Positions 34,976 through 45,700 of a stretch of 64,000 nt of DNA are shown here, piece after piece; positions within the stretch are counted from its first letter, which is position 1; every line of letters begins with the position of its first letter. The notes below the pieces were generated by a model. That model saw only the letters and a program-made list of their open reading frames with translations, was not told the origin of the DNA and searched no databases. This DNA is from Ehretia macrophylla (lineage: Eukaryota; Streptophyta; Magnoliopsida; Boraginales; Ehretiaceae), in NCBI GenBank assembly GCA_037974665.1, contig CM075768.1, positions 67,421,816 to 67,485,815 of the forward strand, read 5' to 3'. The position numbers and the translations under genes are program-made.

Positions 34976-35532
34976 TTTTCAATTTTTTTTGCCCTGGTTA
35001 GGGTTGTGAAGATACTTTACCCACCAAATCTCTATTACCGAATCCCACGGAACATTGGGCAAGACAACTTCGCTTCACGTAGAGGCCGAGCCCACAAACC
35101 GAGGGCGTAGGGTTTGTGACCAGGTCTCCGTCGCTCTGGTGCCCATAACTTTTGATCCGTAAGGAGTTACGCGGCGCACAACATACCGTTGCAGAGCACT
35201 TTGTGAGCTCTACGACGGGGGCAGCCAGCATGCTCGCTGTGCACGCTTTTGGAGCCCAAGATTGAACTTTTTCATCAATTTCAGGCCACTTTTCTTCTTT
35301 TGCTCTGTTTTTCCATCCCGGATCGTACGTCGTGAGCTGTTAAAAGGACGACAACATGACTCGCGGGACATCAGAGGGCCCTACAATGTGTCGATATCAT
35401 GTCTTGCGAGGATGCTGCGTTGTTGAAGTGGATGGGTTGTCGTTAAGGCCATTGGGCATTTTGAATGGGCCATCTATCTAAGCTGGGACTGTGAACCGTT
35501 AACACATATAGGAATTGTGCCCTCAACATGAC

Positions 35533-35652
35533 GGGTGCTATCATACCAGCACTAATGCACCGGATCCCATCAGAACTCCGAAGTTAAGCGTGCTTGGGCG
35601 AGAGTAGTACTAGGACGGTTGACCCCCTGGGAAGTCCTCGTGTTGCACCTCT
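35533..35652 (+). rRNA. 5S rRNA: 5S rRNA copy 47 (trimer, B)
   Basis: 120 nt. Differences: G7T, T84C, G87T, C118T, C120T. Spacer type B (CAAGGTTGGAGCCC). Confidence 0.94.
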
Positions 35653-36210
35653 TTTTCAACTTTTTTTTCCCTGGTTAGGGTTGCCAAGATACTTTATCCA
35701 CCAAATCTCTATTTTCAATTCTCACGGAACATTGAGCAAGACAACTTCGCTTCACGTAGAGGCCGGGCCCGCAAACCGAGGGCCTAGGGTTTGCAACCAG
35801 GTCTCCGTCGCTCTAGTGCCCATAACTTTTTATCCGTAAGGAGTTATGTGGCACACAGCATACCGTTGCAAAGCTCTCTGAGTGCTCTACGAATGGGGCA
35901 GCAAGCTTACCCGCTATACCCAAGGTTGGAGCCCAAAATTGTACCTTTTCATCAGTTTCAGTCCACTTTTCTTCTTTCACTCTGTTTTTTCCGTGCCGGA
36001 TCGTACGTCGTGAGCTGTTAAAATGATGACAACCTGACTCGCGGGACATCAGAGGGCCCTACAACGTGTCGACACCACGTCTTGTGAGGATGCTGTGTTG
36101 TTGAAGCAGATGGGTTGTCGTTAAGCCCATTGGGCCTTTTGAATGGGCCATCTCTCTAAGCTGGCTCTGTGAACCATTAACACATATAGGAATTATGCCC
36201 TAAACATTAA

Positions 36211-36330
36211 GGGTGTGATCATACCAGCACTAATACACTGGATTCCTTCAGAATTCTGAAGTTAAGCGTGCTTGGGCGTGAGTAGTACTAAGATGGGTGA
36301 CCCCCTTGGAAGTACTCGTGTTGCACCCCC
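36211..36330 (+). rRNA. 5S rRNA: 5S rRNA copy 48 (trimer, C)
   Basis: 120 nt. Differences: C6T, G25A, C29T, C34T, A37T, C44T, C47T, A69T, G81A, G97T, C104A. A at -1. Shares G97T/C104A with copy 54. Spacer type C. Confidence 0.9.
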
Positions 36331-36886
36331 TTTTCAATTTTTTTTGCCCTGGTTAGGGTTGCCAAGATACTTTATCCACCAAATCTCTATGACCGAATCC
36401 CATGGAACATTGGGCAAGACAACTTCGCTTCACGTAGAGGCCGGGACGGCAAACCGAAGGTGTACGGTGTATGACCAGGCCTCCGTCGCTCCGGTGCCCA
36501 TAACTATTGTTCCATAAGGAGTTACACGGCGCACAGCATACCGTTGCAAAGCTCTCTGAGAGTTCTACGACGAGGGCAGTGAGCTTGCTCGCTGTGCCCT
36601 TTTTGGAGCCCAAAATCGAATATTTTCATGAGTTTCAGGCCACTTTTCTTCTTTTGCCCTGTTTTTCTATCCCGGATCATACGTCGTGAGTGGTTAAAAA
36701 GATGACAACCTGACTCGTAGTACATCAGAGTGCCCTACAACGTGTCGATATCACGTCTTGCGAGGATGATGCGTTGTTGAAGCGGATGGGTTGTCGTTAA
36801 GCCCATTGAGCCTTTTGAATGGGCCATCTCTCTAGGCTGGCACAGTGAACCATTAACACATATAGGAATTGTGCCCTCAACATGAC

Positions 36887-37006
36887 GGGTCCGATCATAC
36901 CAGTACTAATGCACCGGATCCCATCAGAACTCCGAACTTAAGCGTACTTGGGCGAGAGTAGTACTAGGATGGGTAACCCTCTGGGAAGTCCTCGTGTTGT
37001 ACCCCC
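36887..37006 (+). rRNA. 5S rRNA: 5S rRNA copy 49 (trimer, A)
   Basis: 120 nt. Differences: G5C, C18T, G51C, G60A, G89A, C94T, C114T. G5C is shared with copies 43 and 52, also type A. Spacer type A. Confidence 0.93.
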
Positions 37007-37563
37007 TTTTCAATTTTTTTTGCCCTGGTTAGGGTTGCCAAGATATTTTATCCAACAAATCTCTATTACCGAATCCCACAGAACATTGGGCAAGACAACT
37101 TCGCTTCACGTAGAGGTCGGGCCCGCAAACCGAGGTTGTAGGGTTTGTGACCAGGTCTCCGTCACTCTAGTGCCCATAACTTTTGATCAGTAAGGAGTTA
37201 CGCGGCGCACAACATACCGTTGCAAAGCTCTATGAGAGCACTACGACGGGGGCAGCCAGCTTGCTCGCTGTGCATGCTTTTGGTGCCCAAGATTGAACTT
37301 TTTCATCAATTTCTGGCCACTTTTCTTCTTTTGCTCTATTTTTTCGTCCTGGATCGTAAGTCGTGAGCTGCTAAAAGTACGACAACCTGACTCACTGGAC
37401 ATCAGAGGGCCCTACAACGTGTCGATATCACGTCTTGTGAGGATGCTGCGTTGTTGAAGTGGATGGGTTGTCGTTAAGGCCATTGGGCATTTTGAATGGG
37501 CCATCTATCTAAGCTGGGACTGTGAACCGGTAACACATATAGGAATTGTGCCCTCAACATGAC

Positions 37564-37683
37564 GGATGCGATCATACCAGCACTAATGCACCGGATCCCA
37601 TCAGAACTCCGAAGTTAAGCGTGCTTGGGCGAGAGTAGTACTAGGATGGGTGACCCCCTGGGAAGTCCTCGTGTTGCACCATA
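37564..37683 (+). rRNA. 5S rRNA: 5S rRNA copy 50 (trimer, B)
   Basis: 120 nt. Differences: G3A and, at the 3' end, C118A, C119T, C120A. The internal control region is perfect. Spacer type B. Confidence 0.95.
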
Positions 37684-38239
37684 TTTTCAATTTTTTTGCC
37701 CTGGTTAAGGTTGCCAAGATACTTTCTCCCCCAAATCTCTATTACCAAATCCCACAAAACATTGGGCAAGACAAATTCGCTTCACGTAGAGGCTGGGCCC
37801 ACAAACCGAGGGCGTAGTGTTTGCGACCAGGTCCCCGTCGCTCCGGTGCCCATAACATTTTATCCGTAAGGAGTTATGTGGGGCACAACATACTGTTGCA
37901 AAGCTCTCTCAGAGCTCGACGAATGGGGCAGCCAGCTTGCCCTCTGTGCCCTTGTTTGGAGCCCAAAATCGAACATTTTCATCAGTTTCAGTCCACTTTT
38001 CTTCTTTCGCTCAGTTTTTCCGTCCCGGATCGTATGTCGTGAGCTGTTAAAAGGATGACAACCTGACTCGCGGGACATGAGAGGGCCCTACAATGTGTCG
38101 ATATCACGTCTTGCAAGGATGCTGCATTGTTGAAGCGGATGGGTTGTCGTTAAGCCCATTGGGCCTTTTGAATGGGCCATCTCTCTAGGCTGGCTCTGTG
38201 AACCGTTAACACATATAGGAATTATGCCCTAAACATGAC

Positions 38240-38359
38240 GGGTGCGATCATACCAGCACTAATGCACCGGATCCCATCAGAACTCCGAAGTTAACCGTGC
38301 TTGGGGGAGAGTAGTACTAGGATGGGTGACCACCTGGGAAGTCCTCGTGTTGCGCCCCA
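38240..38359 (+). rRNA. 5S rRNA: 5S rRNA copy 51
   Basis: 120 nt. Differences: G56C (A box), C67G, C93A, A115G, C120A. Its spacer is a second type B in a row, breaking the three-unit order. Confidence 0.94.
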
Positions 38360-38915
38360 TTTTCAATTTTTTTTGCCCCGGTTAGGGTTGCCAAGATACT
38401 TTATCCCCCAAATCTCTATTACCAAATCCCACGAAACATTGGGCAAGACAACTTCGCTTCACGTAGAGGTCGGGCCCACAAACCGAGGGCGTAGGGTTTG
38501 CAACCAGGTCTCAGTCGTTCCGGTGCCCATAACTTCTTATCCGTAAGGAGTTATGTTGCGCACAGCATACCGTTGCAAAGCTCTCTGAGAGCTCTGCGAA
38601 TGGGGCATCCAGCTTGCCCGCTTTGCCCATGGTTGGAGCCCAATATCGAACGTTTTCATCAATTTTGGGCCACTTTTCTTCTTCTGCTTGGTTTTTTTAT
38701 CTCGAATTGTACGTCGTGAGATGTTAAAAGGACGGCAACCTAACTCGCGAGATATTAGAGGGACCTACAACATGTCGATATCACGTCTCGCGAGGATGCT
38801 GCGTTGTTAAAGTGGTGGGTTGTCGTTAAGCCCATTGGGCCTTTTGAATGGGCCATCTCTCTGGGCTGGTACTGTGCTCAGGTAACAAATATAGGAATTG
38901 TGCCCTCAACATGAC

Positions 38916-39035
38916 GGGTCCGATCATACCAGCACTAATGCACCGGATCCGATCAGAACTGCGAAGTTAAGCATGCTTGGGCGAGAGTAGTACTAGGATG
39001 GGTGACCCGTTGGGAAGTCCTCGTGTTGCACCCCC
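38916..39035 (+). rRNA. 5S rRNA: 5S rRNA copy 52
   Basis: 120 nt. Differences: G5C, C36G, C46G, G58A, C94G, C95T. Spacer type A. Confidence 0.94.
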
Positions 39036-39592
39036 TTTTCTATCTTTTTTTCCCTGGTTCGGTTTGCCAAGATAATTTATCCACCAAATCTCTATTACCG
39101 AATCCCACGGAACATTGGGCAAGACAACTTCGCTTCACGTAGAGGCCGGGCCCGCAAACCGATGCCATAGGGTTTGTGACCAGGTGTCCGTCGCTCTGGT
39201 GCCCATAACTTTTGATCCGTAAGGAGTTACGTGGTGCACAACATACCATTGTAAAGCTCTCTGAGAGATCTACGACGGGGGCCGCTAGCTTGCTCGCTGT
39301 GCATGCTTTTAAAGCCCAAGATTGAACTTTTTCATCAGTTTCAGTCCACTTTTCTTCTTTTGCTCTATTTTTCCGTTCCGGATCGTACGTCGTGAGCTGT
39401 TAAAAGTACGATAACCTGACTCGCTGGACATCAGAGGGCCCTACAATGTGTCGATATCACGTCTTGTAAGGATGCTGCGTTGTTGAAGCGGATGGGTTGT
39501 CGTTAAGCCTATTGGGCATTTTGAATGTGCCATCTCTCTAGGCTGGCTTTGTGAACCATTAACACATATAGGAATTATGCCCTAAACATGAC

Positions 39593-39712
39593 GGGTGCGA
39601 TCATACCAGCACCAATGCACCGGATCCCATCAGAACTCCGAAGTTAACCGTGCTTGGGCGAGAGTTGTACTAGGATGGGTGACCCCCAGGGAAGTCCTCT
39701 TGTTGCACCCCC
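39593..39712 (+). rRNA. 5S rRNA: 5S rRNA copy 53
   Basis: 120 nt. Differences: T21C, G56C, A74T, T96A, G108T. G56C is shared with copies 51 and 55, two units away on either side. Spacer type B. Confidence 0.94.
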
Positions 39713-40270
39713 TTTTCAATTTTTTTTGCCCTGGTTAGAGTTGCCAAGATACTTTATCCCCTAAATCTCTATTACCAAATCCCATGGAACATTGGGCAAG
39801 ACAACTTCGCTTCACGTAGAGGCAAGGCCCGCAAATCGAGGGCGTAGGGTTTGTGACCAGGTCTCCGTAGCTCCGGTGCCCATAACTTTTTTATTCGTAA
39901 GGAGTTACGTGGCGCACAGCATAACGTTGCAAAGGTCTCTGAGAGCTCTGCGAATGGGGCAGCCATCTTGCCCGCTATGCCCATGTTTGGATCCCAAAAT
40001 CGAACGTTTTCATCAGTTTCAGTCCACTTTTCTTTTTTCGCTCTATTTTTGGGTCCAGGATCGAAAGTCGTGAGCTGTTAAAAGGACGATAGCCTGACTA
40101 GCGGGACATCAGAGGGACCTACACTGTGCCGATATCACTTCTTGCGAGGATGGTGCGTTGTTGAAGCGGATGCGTGGTCGTTAAGCCCATTGGGCCTTTT
40201 GAATGGGCCATCTCTCTAGGCTGGCTCTGTGAACCATTAACACAAATAGGAATTATGCCCTAAACATGAC

Positions 40271-40390
40271 AGGTACGATCATACCAGCACTAATGCACCA
40301 GATCCCATCAGAACTCCGAAGTTAAGCGTGCTTGGGCGAGAGTAGTACTAGGATGGGTGACCCCCTTGGAAGTACTCGTGTTGCTCCCCC
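40271..40390 (+). rRNA. 5S rRNA: 5S rRNA copy 54
   Basis: 120 nt. Differences: G1A, G5A, G30A, G97T, C104A, A115T. The internal control region is intact. Confidence 0.94.
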
Positions 40391-40947
40391 TTTTCAATTT
40401 TTTTGGCCCTAGTTAGGGTTGCCCAGATACTTTATCCACCAAATCTCTATGACCGAATCCCATGGAACATTGGGCAAGACAACTTCGCTTCACGTAGAGG
40501 CCGGGCCCGCAAACCGAGGGCGTAGGGTTTGTGACCTGGCCTCCGTCGCTCCGGTGCCCATAACTTTCGATCCATAAGGAGTTACGCTGCGCACAGCATA
40601 CCGTTGCAAAGCTCTTTGAGAGCTCTGCGACGGGGGCAGCTAGATTGCTCGCTTTGCCTATTTTTGGAGCCCAAAATCGAACGTTTTCATCAATTTTATT
40701 CCACTTTTCTTCTTTTGATCTATTTTTTCATCCCGGATTGTACGTTGTGAGCTGTTAAAAGGATGACAACATTACTCACGGGACATCAGACGGCCCTACA
40801 ACGTGTCGATATCACGTCTTGCGAGGATGCTGCGTTGTTAAAGCGGATGGGTTGTCGTTAAGCCCATTAGGCCTTTTGAATGGGCCATCTATCTAGGCTG
40901 GCACTTTGAACCGTCAACACATATAGGAATTGTGCCCTCAACATGAC

Positions 40948-41067
40948 GGGTGAGATCATACCAGCACTAATGCACCGGATCCCATCAGAACTCCGAAGTT
41001 AACCGTGCTTGGGCGAGAGTAGTACTAGGATGTGTGACCCCTTGGGAAGTCCTCATGTTGCACTCCC
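40948..41067 (+). rRNA. 5S rRNA: 5S rRNA copy 55
   Basis: 120 nt. Differences: C6A, G56C, G86T, C95T, G108A, C117T. The full-length retrotransposon lies in the spacer that follows. Confidence 0.94.
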
Positions 41068-41559
41068 TTTTCAATTTTTTTTGCTCTGGATAGGGTTGGC
41101 GAGATACTTTATCCACCAAATCTCTATTACAGATCCCACGGAACATTGGGCAAGACAACTTCGCTTCACATAGAGGCCGGGCCCACAAATCGAGGGCGTA
41201 GGTTTTTTGACCAGGTCTCCGTCGCTCCGGTGCCTATAACTTTTGATCCGTAAGGAGTTACGCGGCGCACAGCATACCATTGCAAAGCTCTTTGAAAGCT
41301 CTACGGCGGGTGCAGCGAGCTTGCTCGCTTTGCCCTTTTTGGAGCCCAAAATCTAACGTTTTCATCAGTTTCAGTTGAGTTTTCTTCTTTTGCTCTATTT
41401 TTCGGTCCAGGATTGTATGTCGTGAGCTGTTAAAAGGACGACAACATGACTTGTTGGACATCAGAGGGCCCTACAATGTGTCGATGTCACGTCTTGCGAG
41501 GATGCTGCGTTGTTGAAGCGGATGGGTTGTCGTTAAGCCCATTGGGCCTTTTGAATGGC

Positions 41560-41564
41560 CCATC
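41560..41564 (+). repeat. Left target-site duplication of full-length element (CCATC)
   Basis: CCATC directly before the LTR end TGTCACGCC, repeated after the far end of the element. The uninterrupted spacer reads GGGCCATCTCTCTAGG. Confidence 0.92.
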
Positions 41565-42377
41565 TGTCACGCCCAACCCGGCCTATAAAGGTTAGACTGG
41601 GGTATGATCTAAACATTCAAGTCACGTCTCGTACTTAACCGTTCATGAAGATTTAACACTTAACGTCTTGGCCTGCACTCCAAATTTTTTTGGTAAACCG
41701 GCAGCATAACGGCTGTAATTGGGCTATTTGGTTTGACCTAATTCTCTAAATGCCTCAATTATTCCAATCATTAATCCAATTCCATTAAGGACTCCTATTT
41801 GACACCAACCGATTGGCTAACTAGTTTACCTTGAAAGTCTCGTTTGGTTAATAAGCCTAACATGATAACTATGTCCTGTTTATTTTTCAATTTCCTATCA
41901 TGCAAGTACCTATTATCCTTTAGTTTGCAAATGAACACCTAAGTGAAATTAGATAGAATTAACTTAGTTGATTGTTCATCTAGTGGTTTGAATGCCTACG
42001 ATAACTACTAATTAAGAAAACGAAAGCAAACAACCAAATAAAAGTTCGTCCGGTTATAGATAGTACAATCTCAGAATTAGACCCAAATTACAACGGGGTC
42101 ATTTACATCAATAAACAACGAGCAACATAAAAGAAATAGTCTTCAAGTAGCATAGTTCACAAATAGCCATAATCACGCAAGGCACACAAGACAGGCAATC
42201 ACTCCAGGGGTTTATCGTTAGGCACACCATCCTCGGATACCTGTACCTGTTCTTCTTCACCTGTGATGAAAAAAAGGGTGAGTCCTTATGAACTCAGTGA
42301 CGGGGAACGAGAAATACGTTTTGAAACTCTTTTTCCGGTTCAATTTATGAAAACTCTTTTTGAGAACATGTCACGTA

Positions 42378-42863
42378 TTACAAATAATAAGGTACGCAAT
42401 TATAAGAAACAAATCGAGTAACGGATACAAAGTAAGGGAACAGAAATGCCAGTCTTTCTTCCCCGAGGTTCTCTAGGAACCAAGCGAGAGTACTTACATA
42501 TAAGCACAGGAACAAGAATACCAGTCTTTCCTCCCCGAGGTTCTCTAGGAACCAAGCGATAGTACTTATACACATTGTAAAAAGGATACGGTGAGCATTT
42601 GCTCTCAATGTCAATTTCGATTCATTTGGTGCGGCCGACTTCAATAATCCACTTATCGCTCCCAATTGGGTATACTCCGGATGTACCCCGAAACCTACGA
42701 CCCAACTCTCCGAGGGTAAAATGCCAAGCGAGAGAGGGAATTGGACCATGGTAGTCACGGTAACACCGGCAAGCCCGATGCCGCCCGGCGTGCGTGAAAC
42801 ACTACCATGCCACACTGAAAGGTTGCAACCTCGTATACAATGCCCATTTTTGTCATTTAACAT
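42378..42863 (-). other. 161-codon open frame inside 3' LTR, not supported as a gene
   Basis: An open frame in the sense of the element, in a GC-richer patch of the AT-rich LTR. It spans the 72-bp duplication, which keeps the frame and gives a repeated LAWFLENLGEERL peptide. No known domain is recognised. Its twin in the other LTR differs little, as expected from LTR identity alone. Most likely a chance frame. Confidence 0.2.
42437..42575 (-). repeat. 72-bp tandem duplication within 3' LTR
   Basis: Two copies of a 72-bp block (around CCCCGAGGTTCTCTAGGAACC) start at 42437 and 42509. The same two copies are in the other LTR; the solo LTR at 4472 has a single copy. The doubling therefore came before this element inserted. 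Confidence 0.85.
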
Positions 42864-44682
42864 TTCACATTAGGAGGTCAACAAAGTAGGTTGCCTCCGA
42901 GCAAGTATATGATCACATTTTGACATATTGGCATATAAGGCATTGTAAGAACATATAATCATTTCATATATCCATTTGAAAGCAATTAAACTTTAACGGG
43001 CAGCCAAGTAATCACGTTCAAATAAACCATTGAATATCCTTTAACAATTCACATTAGGAGAACAACAAAGTAGGTTGCCTCCGAGCAATTTCAAGATCAC
43101 ATATTGCCAAGTAAACGAACGAGGCATGCTTGACATGAAATTTTACTTTGTAGAACACATAGAGTCATATGAACATTAAACGGGCAGCCATGTAACACAT
43201 GCAAGTCAAGCCATATAACTCATTTCAAAGTTCACGTAATCAAGTGATACGAATATTCAACATGCAACAACATTTACGTGGGTTCGGTTGCAAGAAAAGC
43301 TTATATGACAACACGCAATGGTCAAAATCACATTTGAAGTTATAAAACATTTACGGGCAGCCCACTAAGCATATAATTTCCACACAATAACCAAGAATCA
43401 ACACTTAGCAAGACTACCTAGTCATTAGGGTTTCCGTTTCATGCTTAACCATGTGATTAAACCCTAAGTCAACTCAAGTTCATTCACAAGTCATGCATCA
43501 TTCAATTCAAACATCCTCAAGTACTCAAAACAGTCCACACAACATCCCAACACCACAATTCCAAGCAATTAGCACCACAAGAGGGGTTACAACAATTTTC
43601 CAAGCATATAATAAGTGAAACCTTTACTGCAATAGGCTGTTTTCCCACAATCAATAGGATAATCAAACAATCTCCAAATTCAGTGAATAAGATGTCAAAT
43701 TAAAGCTTAAGAAGTTAAATAAACTCAGAAGCAAACCTTGCATCAATTGGAGTTCAGAATCATTAGTTATGGCCGAAACAGTGAGGTAGCACAAAACTGT
43801 CCAGATTTGCACACTTTTCAGAAATTGACGTTTTTGAGGTCCTTAGAGTCATTTTTAGCTTTGGTCCATTTCTGACAAAATTGTCCATAACTGAAAAATA
43901 TAGTAGCACACCAATTTTCATGCATTTTGGACAACATTTACTAAGTCAAACATGGTTCGCTCCACAAGGTCAGTGCATCTGCCAAAACCTGATTCATTTT
44001 CCCAGATTTCCAGATTTGGTCATATTTTAATGATTTGCCATTTTGAGGACCTTAGAGTCAAAATTAGCTTCGGCCTATTTCTGGGAAAAATGTTCAAAAC
44101 TGTCCAAACTAGTTACCCACCAATTTTCAAGCATTTTTAACATCATTTGCTTAGCTAAACTTACCTCTAACAGACTTCAGAGAGCTGTCATCCACTTCGA
44201 CTTCACCTAGCATCATTTTCAAGCCAAGATCTTGCCATGCATGGTTGTTTAAGCTTATGAACGACCATATAGCTCAAGTACAGAAGCAAATACACACATT
44301 TATGAGCATGCATGTGAAATTTCAAAGAGTTTTCAAAAGCTTTTAACCCTCACCTTTGCAATCAACCAAAAGATGCACAAAAACCTTGTTGAGGCTCAAA
44401 TTTCTTCCTCTTCTTGCTTAGCCGAGTTTCCAACTTGGTTTTCTCTATTTTTCCTAGCCTAGTAAGCAATCTCTTAGTACATGCATGTAGTTAGGACTTG
44501 AAGAAAAGAAATGGAAGCTTAGTAACTCACCTAGGCCGAAAATGAAGCTTCAATGCACATGCATGAGTGATTTTTGCATCATAGCTTGTTCGGTTGAGGT
44601 CCTTTGCTTGTGGCTTGCTTGGTTTAGCTATGGTGTGAAGAAGAGAAGCTATGGAGATGAAGAACTCAGCCAAAACCGAAAT

Positions 44683-44749
44683 GGAGAGAGAAAATGAGAG
44701 GGAGAGAGAGAAATGTGAGGAAAGTGAGAGAAATGAGAGAAAAATGAGG
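44683..44749 (+). repeat. GA-rich low-complexity tract in 3' LTR
   Basis: About 67 bp of GAGA-type sequence, CT-rich in element sense. It lies after U3 and could belong to the leader of the transcript, where CT-rich tracts are common; this is inference. Confidence 0.75.
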
Positions 44750-45225
44750 CTTTTTGCAATTTTTGAGCATGTGGTCAGCCTTGGGCTTCCAAATCTGAAT
44801 TTTTGTGTCTTCAAGGTGGAATTTGAAATGTTAGCATGGGCCATGAGTGGTTTGGTCGAAAATGAGAGGAAATTGAGGTGGTTTTGGGCAATTTTTTATG
44901 CATTGATAAGTGTTTTTGTGTCATGACTTGTCTAGAATTATTTTGAATTAAACATGCATGCAAAAATCTGATTTTGTGTCATCTTTTGAATTGTTTTAAC
45001 ATGTGTGTAAGAGAATGTTGGGTATTTAGGGATTTTAGGTAGAATAGAATATAGGGTATGTTTAGAGGTTGGTGAGATTTTGTCTTGTAGTGAGTTTAAA
45101 ATATAATATTTAGGTGTTAGTGGATTTTGTAGAGATTTGAATTAGGATTATAATAATAGTTAGTGGATTGTGTAGGATTATTTTATTGTCTTGTGCTTTG
45201 TGTAGGATTCTTTCTTGATCAACGT

Positions 45226-45680
45226 GGTGGCACGGATTCCTAGGTCTAGGGCACGAATTACGAGGTAGACACGATCTACGAGGTAAGACACGAACTTCAA
45301 GACTAATGCACGTACTTCAAGACTAATGCACAGATTTCAATGCAAATGCACGCAATCCCTAGATAAATGTACGTAAACCAATACAAGACACGTAATTCAA
45401 GACACAACTCTTAAACCTAGGTTAAAGCACGCAGTTCAAGGTTAATGCACACGAAACGAAGAGACACACGCAAATCAAGGTCTCGCATGTAAATTAAGGT
45501 CATGGCATATTTATCTAGGTATCGCACGTATATCGAGGATTAGGGCACACAATTTTAGGTTAAGGCACGTATAATGAGGTATGCACGAAAACCAAGGCAT
45601 GGCACATAATCTAGGGTCGGTCGTACAGTTCTAGTTCTAAGGCATGCAAATCGAGGTAAGGGGCGTTATTCGGGATCGGG
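45226..45680 (-). repeat. Degenerate GCACG repeat cluster, U3 of 3' LTR
   Basis: Repeats of the form GCACGTAAT...AAGGT at about 20-25 bp spacing, near the 5' end of the LTR in element sense. Same arrangement as in the other two LTRs. Confidence 0.6.
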
Positions 45681-45687
45681 CCTCACA

Positions 45688-45700
45688 TCCTCCCCTCCTT
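45688..45700 (-). other. Polypurine tract
   Basis: In element sense AAGGAGGGGAGGA lies directly against the LTR start TGTGAGG. This is where plus-strand DNA synthesis begins in LTR retrotransposons, and it fixes the orientation. Confidence 0.88.

Larger units (their letters stand above)
8307..41564 (+). repeat. 5S rDNA tandem array, central segment (copies 7-55)
   Basis: Forty-nine consecutive units in one orientation, with 674-678 bp between gene starts throughout. Spacers fall into recognisable variants. I label as E and F the two alternating types at 14-19 kb. C, A and B are the three types that repeat in that order at 32-38 kb. Type A has GTGCATGCTTTTGG and AGATTGAACTTTTT. Type B has TTTCGCTC instead of TTTTGCTC and GTTTGGAGCCC or GGTTGGAGCCC. 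Type C has TTTGCC plus CTATCCC and GCAGTACA. These variants show that neighbouring units were amplified in blocks of two or three. Inter-gene stretches of about 557 bp carry only spacer elements; no protein-coding gene is supported. Confidence 0.97.
41565..45687 (-). repeat. 3' LTR (element sense) of the full-length element
   Basis: Starts TGTCACGCC and ends GCCTCACA on the + strand. Near-identical along its length with 48536-52642. Next to it on the interior side lies the polypurine tract. It holds a GA tract, a 72-bp tandem duplication and, at its high-coordinate end, the degenerate GCACG repeats. Confidence 0.93.

Noticed and set aside
44527-44844. 105-codon minus frame and 91-codon plus frame over the GA tract of the LTR
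   Set aside because: Low-complexity reading of a GA/CT-rich tract. Frames on both strands over such sequence are expected by chance.
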